Origin: Candidatus Zhuqueibacterota bacterium
GTDB taxonomy: Bacteria; BS750m-G25
DNA: 55,431 bases
Direction: 5' to 3'
NCBI GenBank assembly: GCA_016783505.1
Contig: JADHWK010000013.1
Location: forward strand, 1-55,431
The stretch's first letter is position 1; each line of letters starts with the position of its first letter. Positions 36,237-44,656 of this stretch are shown piece by piece. Position numbers and translations under genes: made by a program. The notes beneath the pieces were generated by a model. That model worked only from the letters and a program-made list of their open reading frames with translations. It did no database searches and had not been told where the DNA came from.

Positions 36237-37339
36237 AAAGACCTCATCCCGGACCTGGTCAAGAGCCGCTCAAATTTACGGAAGACATCTTCTACCGAAA
36301 TTGGGTTCATATCGTTAGCTTGAGAAAGGATTATCTCACTTAAAACCTTGTAAGGTGCATAGGCATAATAATTCTTCTTAGATTTTGGATAAAGCACTAC
36401 CTGTGGAATCTTGAAGGAGGAAGCCATATGTACTATAGAGGTATCTGTGGTGATTAAAAAATCCATTTCCTCAACTAGGGCAGCGGCTTCCTTAATATCC
36501 TGGGTAAGATAGCTTATCACGACTCGATCGCCCAATAATCTCTTTATGCGGTGACCCCGGGCCTTATCTTGGGAGGTGGTCAAAAGGAAAAGGCTAAAAC
36601 GCCCGTTTTTTTCTAAGATCTTCCGACCCAATTCTGCCCATTTCTCCTCCCCCCATGCCCGACGGGGGTGACCGGCCGACAGGTTAAAGCAAATTTTAAT
36701 CTTCTTAGAAAGATTATACTTAGCCAGAAAGTCCCTTGCCTTATTGACATGGGATCTTGACAGGGAAATATATGGGGTAAGATCCTCCGCCATCGGGTCA
36801 ATGAAAAAGGCCATCAAGACTTGAGCATTCCGCTCAATGATATGACTCTTCATATCATTGGTGGGATCATTAACCAGATTATAAGCGAAGTTATGCCGGG
36901 GATTGGAAATACCAGTGCGATATTTTGTAGAGGAAAACAGTATAAAAAACAGCGAGGTCAAGGAGGGATGGTCTTTGGGATTTACCACGACATCAAATCT
37001 TTCCTGTCTTATAGATCTCATTAATTTAATCATGCTGAAAATATTTTTATCATAAACAAAAATGTTATTTATGTTTGTATCCTCTGAGACTAAATCCCGA
37101 TTAGTGGGACTTGTCAACAGGGAAATTTTAACCCCAGGATAATGTTTTTTCAAAACTTTTATGATGGGGGTGGTGAGGATCAGATCCCCAATCTTTCCCA
37201 TCTGAAGAATCAATATCTTTTTCATTCCAGAGGGGTTAGGATGGTCTACAACTTTGGGTTTGAAAATACTACTCAAAATAGAGAAAAATCCCCTGCGAAA
37301 TCTAGCTTCTAATAATTTGTAAGTTTGATGGGTAATCAT
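36233..37339 (-). CDS. GT9 family glycosyltransferase
   Basis: 368 residues. The GT9 amino end is ILILQMGKIGDLILTTPII, followed by RQERFDVVVNPKDHPSL, ICFNLSAGHPRRAWGEEKWA and the donor site FLITTDTSIVHMASSFKIPQ. Unlike the other two GT9 genes of the window it lacks the C-terminal cysteine cluster. It transfers an unknown sugar, perhaps heptose, to the core. It overlaps both neighbours by 4 bases, so coupling is likely. Confidence 0.85.
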   Translation of the reverse strand: MITHQTYKLLEARFRRGFFSILSSIFKPKVVDHPNPSGMKKILILQMGKIGDLILTTPIIKVLKKHYPGVKISLLTSPTNRDLVSEDTNINNIFVYDKNIFSMIKLMRSIRQERFDVVVNPKDHPSLTSLFFILFSSTKYRTGISNPRHNFAYNLVNDPTNDMKSHIIERNAQVLMAFFIDPMAEDLTPYISLSRSHVNKARDFLAKYNLSKKIKICFNLSAGHPRRAWGEEKWAELGRKILEKNGRFSLFLLTTSQDKARGHRIKRLLGDRVVISYLTQDIKEAAALVEEMDFLITTDTSIVHMASSFKIPQVVLYPKSKKNYYAYAPYKVLSEIILSQANDMNPISVEDVFRKFERLLTRSGMRSL

Positions 37340-38442
37340 CCTTCACCCAATTTAGTATTCAAGGTTTCTTGCAGAAAATCCTCCAGGCTTGACACCATCC
37401 TTTCCATACTAAACTGCTCGGTGATCTTCTTTCTTCCAGCATCTCCGAAGGCTTTTAAAAAAGAATCATTGTTAATTAAAGCCCAGATGGCATCGGCGAT
37501 GCCTTGAACATCCCTGGGTTCGACTACATATCCAGTAACACCATCCTCGACCAACTCTCGAACCCCACCCACATCGGTAGCTACTACCGCCTTTCCAAAG
37601 GACATGGCCTCCATAATGCTATTAGGCAGTCCCTCTTCGAGAGAGGTCAGCACAAAAAGGTCCATTTGGGGATAGATTTGGTAAGGATCCTCCTGGTATC
37701 CGAGAAATCTAACCCTACTTTCAATTCCAAGTTCCCGGGATAGCCCCTTTAATTTTCCATCAAGAACACCCGACCCGGCAATAAGAAATGACAAACTGGG
37801 ATCACGCTTTAACAATTCCTGGGCCGCTTTCAAGAAATATACCTGACCTTTGGGCCTGGTCAGTCTGCCGGCGGTCAGGATAATTTTGTCATCCCCAGGA
37901 ATGTCAAAACTCTGTCTGAGATTCAGTCCAATGCCATTGCCCATATTATTGACTTTTATTCCATTGGGGATAACCTCGATAAAATCATCTTTGAACCAGC
38001 CATAGCTTGAATATCTGTTCTTTATGACGGCTGTGTTGGTGATTATTTTATCCACCAATTTGTAGGTTAAAAAATATTTCAGCCTCCTGCTGAAAAGGGG
38101 GTACCCATTTCTGGAAATAACCAGCGGTACCGCCGCCAGCCTGGCCGCCACCCCGCCCAGGCGAATGTCCTTATTAAAATTAGCAATAAGACAATCAATC
38201 TTTCGTCGCCGGAAAAGCCTGATCAACTTAGAGGTCACAATGGGACCGAAATCCCCGGCAATCTTTAAAGGGACCGTAGTTAAGCCAACCTGCTGTGCCC
38301 TGCGGAGAAAGAAAGAATCGGGTTTTCCGATTAACACAACGTAATGTCCGCGTCCTTTTAACCCCTCTGCGGCCGAGACCATCCACTTCTCGCCCCCGCC
38401 CCATTCATCAGGGGGGATAGAATTTAAAAAAGCAATGTTCAT
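37336..38442 (-). CDS. GT4 family glycosyltransferase with WGGGEKW start motif
   Basis: 368 residues. The start MNIAFLNSIPPDEWGGGEKW resembles two other GT4 proteins of this locus. The donor half has IILTAGRLTRPKGQVYFLKA, LIAGSGVLDGKL and the EX7E motif in LEEGLPNSIMEAMSFGKAVV. It transfers a sugar from a nucleotide donor, with retention, to a lipid-linked or core acceptor. A 162-base spacer of inverted repeats separates it from its upstream paralogue. Confidence 0.87.
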   Translation of the reverse strand: MNIAFLNSIPPDEWGGGEKWMVSAAEGLKGRGHYVVLIGKPDSFFLRRAQQVGLTTVPLKIAGDFGPIVTSKLIRLFRRRKIDCLIANFNKDIRLGGVAARLAAVPLVISRNGYPLFSRRLKYFLTYKLVDKIITNTAVIKNRYSSYGWFKDDFIEVIPNGIKVNNMGNGIGLNLRQSFDIPGDDKIILTAGRLTRPKGQVYFLKAAQELLKRDPSLSFLIAGSGVLDGKLKGLSRELGIESRVRFLGYQEDPYQIYPQMDLFVLTSLEEGLPNSIMEAMSFGKAVVATDVGGVRELVEDGVTGYVVEPRDVQGIADAIWALINNDSFLKAFGDAGRKKITEQFSMERMVSSLEDFLQETLNTKLGEG

Positions 38443-38452
38443 CCTAAATCCA

Positions 38453-38600
38453 GAAATTCAACACCGAAAAACACTGAATTTAGATCCTTACTTTTCCAGA
38501 AACTCATAACGACAAGACTCATTTAATCTAATACTTAGTGCAAAGCATTTGATATTTGTTTTTTCGGTTATTTTAGTGTTATTCGGTGTTTTCCGAATTT
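38453..38600. repeat. Inverted repeat element between two GT4 paralogues
   Basis: GAAATTCAACACCGAAAAAC (38453 onward) faces ATTCGGTGTTTTCCGAATTT (38581 onward). The right arm and the adjoining CAAAGCATTTGATATT (38541-38556) recur in inverted order at 46.85-46.91 kb. The spacer has no coding sense. Confidence 0.6.
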
Positions 38601-38604
38601 GGGT

Positions 38605-39690
38605 TCATCTGAATTTCGGAAGGCCAATGAGAATTCTTTCCAAATCATGAATCATCTTATCAAGTGAAAATTCCTTATGGACCCTCCTTTTCGCCGTAAT
38701 GGTAATCTTTTGTCTGAGATCAGAATTAACCATCATTTCTTGGATTAATCTGCTGAGGCCAACTTCATCGCCAAATTCCACCAGAAAACCGTCACTCTTG
38801 TGGTTTATTATTTCCTCAATCCCCGGCACCCGGGTGGCAATCACCGGCACCCCACATGACCAGGCCTCCAAGATGACATTGGGCACCCCCTCAAACCTGG
38901 AGGATGATACCAGAAGATCAAGCTGGGGGATGACCGCTTCGATATTCTTTCGAAAACCGGCGAAAATGACCTGTCCCTGAAGATTCAACCTTTTGGTTAA
39001 ATCCTCTAGTGTTCCCCTTTCCCGCCCCTCGCCCACGATGATCAGTTTGCACCCGTTGCTCTGGGACGTCAGCCTAGCGAAAGTACGGAGGAGAAAGTCA
39101 AACCCTTTCTGGTGGGCCAGGCGGCCGACTCCCCCAATGATGAAGGTTTCCTTTCCAATGCCAAATTCAAGTCGGATTCCGTCCTTCCTTTGGGGAGATT
39201 CCGCCGGCGCCACCCCATTATAAAGAACCTCGACCTTGGATGGGTCAACCCACGATGCCCCACCTAATTCTTCCTTTATGGCTCTTGCATTGACGATTAT
39301 TTTGTCGGGCAAAACCCCGTATTCCAGCCTGTCCTTCCAGTAATTTCGCATGGTCCTGGTAATTCCTAACCGGATGGCTACGGGACGCCCCATCAGTTTA
39401 GCCGCAAGCCCCCCCAACCAGTAATCTTTGACTTTGGTGGGGATAACTACGTCAATAGAATAATTTCGCATCATATAGGCTAATCTACCGACAGTAAAAA
39501 CATCCCCATCATTGAAAAAGTGTAGGTGGTGATAGGTGATAGAAAAGACTGTATTTCTTTCCCGAAATATGGGGGAACGACAACAGATATGGACCCGGTG
39601 GCCTCGAGCAGCCAATCCCTGGGCGGCGAGCAGGGTCCATTTCTCATTGCCCCCCCAATGAAGAGCCGAATTTATAAACATTACGTTCAC
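38605..39690 (-). CDS. GT4 family glycosyltransferase with WGGNEKW start motif
   Basis: 361 residues, paralogous to the neighbouring GT4 (start MNVMFINSALHWGGNEKW). The donor part has IIGGVGRLAHQKGFDFLLRT, LIIVGEGRERGTLEDL and the EX7E motif in SRFEGVPNVILEAWSCGVPV. The acceptor half is basic and lacks a membrane segment, so the protein is probably associated with the inner membrane from the cytoplasm. Its start overlaps the ABC exporter stop by 4 bases. The sugar is unknown. Confidence 0.87.
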   Translation of the reverse strand: MNVMFINSALHWGGNEKWTLLAAQGLAARGHRVHICCRSPIFRERNTVFSITYHHLHFFNDGDVFTVGRLAYMMRNYSIDVVIPTKVKDYWLGGLAAKLMGRPVAIRLGITRTMRNYWKDRLEYGVLPDKIIVNARAIKEELGGASWVDPSKVEVLYNGVAPAESPQRKDGIRLEFGIGKETFIIGGVGRLAHQKGFDFLLRTFARLTSQSNGCKLIIVGEGRERGTLEDLTKRLNLQGQVIFAGFRKNIEAVIPQLDLLVSSSRFEGVPNVILEAWSCGVPVIATRVPGIEEIINHKSDGFLVEFGDEVGLSRLIQEMMVNSDLRQKITITAKRRVHKEFSLDKMIHDLERILIGLPKFR

Positions 39691-41549
39691 GTCTTGTCGG
39701 TGCCAAACTGCATCTGGTACAGTCGGCGATAGATCCCCCTTTTTTTTATTAACTCATGATGGGTTCCTTCCTCCACAATCCTTCCCTCCTCCAGGACGAC
39801 GATCCGGTCAGCCCGTTTGACGGTGGACAGGCGATGTGCGATAACCAACACGGTGCGTTCCTCCATCAACCGCTCGATAGCCGCCTGCACCAACCTCTCC
39901 GATTCCGTATCCAGAGCGGCAGTGGCCTCATCCAATATCAGGATGGGCGGGTTTTTAAGCAGGGCACGGGCTATAGCCAGTCGTTGCCGCTGCCCACCGG
40001 AAAGCTTCGTCCCCCGTTCACCAATGGATGTTTCGAAACCCCGATCCATGTGCTGGATAAACCCCAAGGCGTTGGCCGCCCGGGCTGCCGCCTCGATCCG
40101 ATCCTGGTCTACATCCCTGAGACCGTAGGCGATATTGTTACGCACGGTATCATTGAACAAGATTGTCTCCTGAGTGACGATACCAATAAGATCTCGCAAA
40201 GACTTCAGGGTAACATCCCGCAGGTCTATCCCATCTATTTCCATCCTACCGGAAGTGGGATCGTAAAAGCGGGGCAGTAGGTCCACCAGGGTGGACTTCC
40301 CCGCCCCACTGGAGCCCACCAAGGCTAACACCTCGCCCTTCCTTATTTCTAAATTGATGTCCCTGAGAACAAGGTCATTTTTCTCGTTGTATTTGAAGTG
40401 AACCCCATGATAGGAAATTCTATCCTTGAAATTCCTGAGGGATATCGCCCCCTTGCGGTCTATGATGCGGGGTTCTGTTTCCAAGAGATCAAAGACCCGC
40501 TGGGCAGCCGCCAGACCCTGCTGGATATAATTATTGAGTCCCCCCAGGTTTCTTAAGGGTTGAACCAGGGCGAACAGCACGATGATAAAGCGCATAAAGT
40601 CCTCCGGGGTAAGCAGTCCCCCGTGAAGGACCTCCCTTCCCCCATACCATAGTAAAAATACCCCCATGGCTAACCCCAGGGACTCTGAAAGAGGGGAGGA
40701 CAGGCTCTGCAATTTCTTTTGCCTGAAGACGATTTTGAAGTACTTTTCGGTCTCCCGTTTGAAGCGGTTCACCTCGAAGAGTTCCATGGCAAAAGCCTTC
40801 ACGATCCGAATACCGGCCAGGGTCTCCTGCATGATAGTGGTGATGCCGGCAATCTGTTGTAAGGATCTCCGGCTCTTGCGCCGGATGCTCTGGCCAATTT
40901 TGGTGATCAATACCGCACTGAGGGGAAGCAGAATGAGGGAAATCAGGGTCAATTTCCAGCTGATGATGAACAGAATTCCCAAGAAGATGAGGATGTTGAT
41001 GGGCTCCCGCAGGATTTTCTCGAATGAGTTTCCGATCACCGTGTTCAAAATAGTCACATCGTTGGTCATGATGGAGATTAACTCCCCGGTTTTTTTATCG
41101 CTAAAATAATGTAAAGAGAGTCGATGCAGATGTTCGTAGATTCTATCCCGCAGGTTCTGCACTACTCGATGTTCCACGTAAGCGGAAAGAAGCACCTGAC
41201 AATAGCGGAAGAAATTTTTAAGGAGGAAGGAAAATAGGATAACCAGGCACAGGATCTTCAAAGTAAGCAGCGTATCCTCTCGCTGTATAAATTGTCGGGT
41301 CTGATCTTTTAAGTAATTGTTTAAATTGAAAGGATATAGCTCCTGTTTCGGGAGCGATTGGACATTCTTATCTATTTTCTCTACTTCTCTAACATTTTCC
41401 TGCCCCGAGAAGATGGTGTTAATAAACATGGGTGCCATCCAAATGGCAAGACTATTAAACAGCACATAAAACATAGAAAAAATAATGGCGGTAGAAATAT
41501 GTTTCCAGTAGGGCTTAAAGAATTTGATGACTTTAAAATATAATTTCAT
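39687..41549 (-). CDS. MsbA-like ABC exporter (permease and ATPase in one chain)
   Basis: 620 residues. Residues 1-340 carry six membrane helices with the long cytoplasmic loops of type IV exporters (LHYFSDKKTGELISIMTNDV is the coupling-helix region). The ATPase has Walker A GSSGAGKSTLVDLL, Q-loop VTQETILFNDT, signature LSGGQRQRLAIARAL, Walker B ILILDEATAALD and H-loop VLVIAHRLSTV. Homologues flip lipid A-core or lipid-linked glycans. It lies inside the glycosyltransferase locus and so probably moves a product of this pathway. The 183-base spacer upstream shows no clear feature. Confidence 0.93.
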   Translation of the reverse strand: MKLYFKVIKFFKPYWKHISTAIIFSMFYVLFNSLAIWMAPMFINTIFSGQENVREVEKIDKNVQSLPKQELYPFNLNNYLKDQTRQFIQREDTLLTLKILCLVILFSFLLKNFFRYCQVLLSAYVEHRVVQNLRDRIYEHLHRLSLHYFSDKKTGELISIMTNDVTILNTVIGNSFEKILREPINILIFLGILFIISWKLTLISLILLPLSAVLITKIGQSIRRKSRRSLQQIAGITTIMQETLAGIRIVKAFAMELFEVNRFKRETEKYFKIVFRQKKLQSLSSPLSESLGLAMGVFLLWYGGREVLHGGLLTPEDFMRFIIVLFALVQPLRNLGGLNNYIQQGLAAAQRVFDLLETEPRIIDRKGAISLRNFKDRISYHGVHFKYNEKNDLVLRDINLEIRKGEVLALVGSSGAGKSTLVDLLPRFYDPTSGRMEIDGIDLRDVTLKSLRDLIGIVTQETILFNDTVRNNIAYGLRDVDQDRIEAAARAANALGFIQHMDRGFETSIGERGTKLSGGQRQRLAIARALLKNPPILILDEATAALDTESERLVQAAIERLMEERTVLVIAHRLSTVKRADRIVVLEEGRIVEEGTHHELIKKRGIYRRLYQMQFGTDKT

Positions 41550-41733
41550 AACTAAACCTCACTGTCCGCTTATTTTAATACAATCTGTAAAATGTTGGTC
41601 ATTGATTAGTAGTACACTCACCACTCACTCTATAATTAACGAACTGCCTATCAAAATTATCGAAACATGAGTAGAGACTGTTAATACTGAATCTTATACA
41701 AAACCCCGTTTTTTGCCTGATGGTCTGCTATCG

Positions 41734-42648
41734 TTACCGTTTTAAAAGACGGTAGTTCCTATATTCGCCCAGCCTCCTCCCCCCCAGGAATTTGTTTTCG
41801 ATAAAAGATAAGAAGCGGTATTTAAATCTCTCGTGTTTGAGGGGGTTGCCAGAGGGATCTGGTTTTCCATTCATCCGCAGTTTATCCCCCCAATCCATCG
41901 CCCCAATCCTTCCCGCCATCACCGCAGGATGGGTTCCCCCGAAGGTGGCCAATTTGTCTAAAGGACCGTAATCAAAGTAGGCCGGGGCTTCTTTGAACCT
42001 TTCCGCCACCTTTTCTTCGCCCCAATGGATGGCATCCAGCGCCTTACGCTTATTCTGCATCAAATGGGGGGGCCTTACCCAACCGTAATGGAATATTTCA
42101 GCATCAACCGCAGCCACCTTTAGCTTTCTACCATTTATGCGAAAGGATTGAGCGCTCAAATAGGACTTCATCCCGATCCCATTGCGGACGATGCGTATTT
42201 CCCGCGAATACCAACCGTGGCTGTTTTGATAGTGCCAATAATCACCCCAGAAATGTTTATACCGGAACAATAACCCCTCCACTTCCCGGTCTTCTAACAA
42301 TTGTTGACATCTTGCGACAATTGCAGGAAGATATTTCTCATGCACAACTTCGTCGGCTTGCAGGTAAAAGCACCAGTCCCCGGAGCACCCGTCCAGGGCG
42401 ATATTGGTCTGGATGGCGTTGATGTGACCGTGATATTCCTGTTGGAAACTCTCCCAGGCAGTGTCTATGATCCCTATCTTGGGATCGCCGATCCCCAGGA
42501 TAGCTTCCTTGGTATGATCGTCGGGGTCGCCTTCACCCACGGCGATTATAAATTCATCGCAAATAGGAAGTACTGACTTTATGGATTCCACCACCGGAAA
42601 GTAAAGCTTCAACCCGTTGCGGACGAATGAGAAACCAGAAATTTTCAT
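41734..42648 (-). CDS. GT2-fold glycosyltransferase
   Basis: 304 residues. The start MKISGFSFVRNGLKLYFPVV and EFIIAVGEGDPDDHTKEAIL resemble a GT-A glycosyltransferase of the GT2 type. The DxD-like site is LQADEVVHEKYL, and later RNGIGMKSYLSAQSFRI and HYGWVRPPHLMQNKR are seen in a group of bacterial proteins annotated only as glycosyltransferase family 2. It lies between the ABC exporter and the WaaE-like gene. The sugar is unknown and the family match is weaker than for its neighbours. Confidence 0.72.
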   Translation of the reverse strand: MKISGFSFVRNGLKLYFPVVESIKSVLPICDEFIIAVGEGDPDDHTKEAILGIGDPKIGIIDTAWESFQQEYHGHINAIQTNIALDGCSGDWCFYLQADEVVHEKYLPAIVARCQQLLEDREVEGLLFRYKHFWGDYWHYQNSHGWYSREIRIVRNGIGMKSYLSAQSFRINGRKLKVAAVDAEIFHYGWVRPPHLMQNKRKALDAIHWGEEKVAERFKEAPAYFDYGPLDKLATFGGTHPAVMAGRIGAMDWGDKLRMNGKPDPSGNPLKHERFKYRFLSFIENKFLGGRRLGEYRNYRLLKR

Positions 42649-42663
42649 CTATCAAATATTCCT

Positions 42664-43431
42664 TTACTCTTCGGGTTTATCAGGGTTGAATTGATATAAT
42701 TCCCATAATTTTAGATATTTCATAAAAACGTAAAAGCTACCTATTATTGAGATGAAAAAACCTGTTTTTCCATCCAAAAATCCCGCTTTGATAAAATAGG
42801 TTTTGATGAACTTAACAGGAGGATTGAAAAAAATATTCAACAGCGAAGGTTTCCTACCTTTTTTATATAATTCCTGTGCTGAAATAGTCGTATAAGAATT
42901 CATCTTACGGATATGCACGGTAATATTTTCGTAGGTATAATGGAATAAATCCCCTTTGAGTTTGCCGCAGGTGCCGTTTAAAATGACTTTCTCGTGTAGA
43001 TCAATGCCGCCCCAACGCCCTTTTGCACGGTGAAATAGGCGAATTTTATAATCGGGATACCAGCCACCGTGACGAATCCACCTGCCAAGATAATAGACCT
43101 TCCGGGCAACTTTGTATCCGTCATAAGAAAAGCCTCGTTTCCACATCCCAAGAATTGCAGATTGAAGTTCCGGTGATATTTCTTCATCGGCATCGAGGGA
43201 GAAAATCCAATCGTAAGTGGCACAATCAACGGCATAGTTTTTCTGCTGAACATAACCAAGCCATTCATGCTGAATAACATGTTCCGTATATTCCCGGCAA
43301 ATTTCAACGGTTTTATCCGTGCTGAATGAATCCACAACAACAATTTCATCCGCCCAACGAACACTCTCAAGACAACGACGGATATTACTTTCTTCGTTAA
43401 ATGTGATAATGGTAACCGAGATTTTTCCCAT
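42664..43431 (-). CDS. WaaE-like GT2 glycosyltransferase
   Basis: 255 residues. The sequence ISVTIITFNEESNIRRCLES, EIVVVDSFSTDKTVEICRE, KNYAVDCATYDWIFSLDADE and GRWGGIDLHEKVIL follows the LPS core beta-1,4-glucosyltransferase WaaE/KdtX closely. A hydrophobic end (GFFISIIGSFYVFMKYLKL) may dock on the membrane. It probably adds a hexose to the inner core. It ends 15 bases before the next gene in the transcript. The gene is AT-richer than the GT9/WaaF genes at 49 kb. Confidence 0.87.
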   Translation of the reverse strand: MGKISVTIITFNEESNIRRCLESVRWADEIVVVDSFSTDKTVEICREYTEHVIQHEWLGYVQQKNYAVDCATYDWIFSLDADEEISPELQSAILGMWKRGFSYDGYKVARKVYYLGRWIRHGGWYPDYKIRLFHRAKGRWGGIDLHEKVILNGTCGKLKGDLFHYTYENITVHIRKMNSYTTISAQELYKKGRKPSLLNIFFNPPVKFIKTYFIKAGFLDGKTGFFISIIGSFYVFMKYLKLWELYQFNPDKPEE

Positions 43432-43445
43432 ACTTGGTTTTTTGG

Positions 43446-44531
43446 CTATAAAATGCTTTTAAACAGAGCTTCAAGTTGGTCATAAATCACAGTTGCTGAA
43501 AATTTAGTTTGGGCAATCTGTCTGCCAGCATTCCCCATCCGCTTGCGAAGGGAGGGATCTGTTTCCAATTGAATGATTCTATGCGCAAAAGCATCGGCAT
43601 CATTGACGGGAACGAGAAAGCCACTCTGGTTATCCGCAACAATTTCAGGCAAACTGCTGGTATTGGATGCGACAACGAGTTTTCCCATTAATTGCGCTTC
43701 CAGGGCTGTAAAGCAAAAGCCTTCAAATATGGATGGGATTACGATAACATCGCACGCTTCATAATAGGGTTGAACTATTTCAACGTGACCAACAAATTTG
43801 CATACCGCTGCAATGCCCATTTGAGCCGCCTGATTTTGAAGCCCCGTTTTGAGTTCCCCATCCCCGACAATAAGAAGTTTTGTGTTGGGATGCACTTCAA
43901 GAATTTTAGGGAGTGCATTGAAAAGCGTTTGATGACCTTTTTGTTTTGTCAATCGGGCAATGATGCCAATGACAAATGTGTCAACCGAAATCGCTAATTC
44001 TTCCCGGATGTTTCGGGGTGGATAAGAAAGGAATGCTCCTGCATTAATTGAATTGTGAATCGTCCGGATATTTTCTTTAGGAAACCACGTAAAACTATCC
44101 GCAATTGTTTTGCGTGTGGCGTAAGAATTGGCGATAATCAAATCTACATTTTCAAATGCCCGGCGATGAAAAATATGGTTCCCCAACGGCTTGTCCAACC
44201 CTCGTCGGAAAATTAGTGGAATTTTTTTTCGCAAGGGTTGAATCCGGTTGGCTAACCGAATATCCTGTCCCGAATTGGCAACCCAAAGATGGGGAGGATC
44301 TGTCTTTATCAAATGCTTAAGATATCGAATTACCGAAAATCGTTTCCACAATGATGATGGAATAGGAATTGATGAAATATTAGTCACATTAATTTTTTTG
44401 AGTAGTTTTCCATTTTCCGCCGCGATAACGCTAACCTCGTGACCCCGCCGGACAAACTCCAATGCAGTTTGAAATGTCCACAATTCCCCACCGCCCCAAA
44501 GCGGCATAATATTGATGAAGGTGAGTTTCAT
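43446..44531 (-). CDS. GT4 family glycosyltransferase with WGGGELW start motif
   Basis: 361 residues, a third member of the WGGxExW group (MKLTFINIMPLWGGGELW). The donor half has VIGIIARLTKQKGHQTLFNA, LLIVGDGELKTGL and the EX7E motif in PSIFEGFCFTALEAQLMGK. It is more AT-rich than the two paralogues at 37-39 kb. The WaaE-like gene follows after 14 bases. It probably extends the core or repeat unit; the sugar is unknown. Confidence 0.87.
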   Translation of the reverse strand: MKLTFINIMPLWGGGELWTFQTALEFVRRGHEVSVIAAENGKLLKKINVTNISSIPIPSSLWKRFSVIRYLKHLIKTDPPHLWVANSGQDIRLANRIQPLRKKIPLIFRRGLDKPLGNHIFHRRAFENVDLIIANSYATRKTIADSFTWFPKENIRTIHNSINAGAFLSYPPRNIREELAISVDTFVIGIIARLTKQKGHQTLFNALPKILEVHPNTKLLIVGDGELKTGLQNQAAQMGIAAVCKFVGHVEIVQPYYEACDVIVIPSIFEGFCFTALEAQLMGKLVVASNTSSLPEIVADNQSGFLVPVNDADAFAHRIIQLETDPSLRKRMGNAGRQIAQTKFSATVIYDQLEALFKSIL

Positions 44532-44656
44532 GGTTTTTTCATCCAGCGGTCCTCTTAAAGAAGAAAAAATGAATCCCCAACCCGAAACTTGAACAAATAA
44601 ACAGTGGAGTTATGATCTTATTCTGAAGAATGGTTTAGCTAAATGAAACATCCTTT

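Noticed and set aside
39756-40280. Plus-strand frame of 174 codons
   Set aside because: It is antisense to the ATPase domain of the ABC exporter, whose Walker and signature motifs prove the minus frame.
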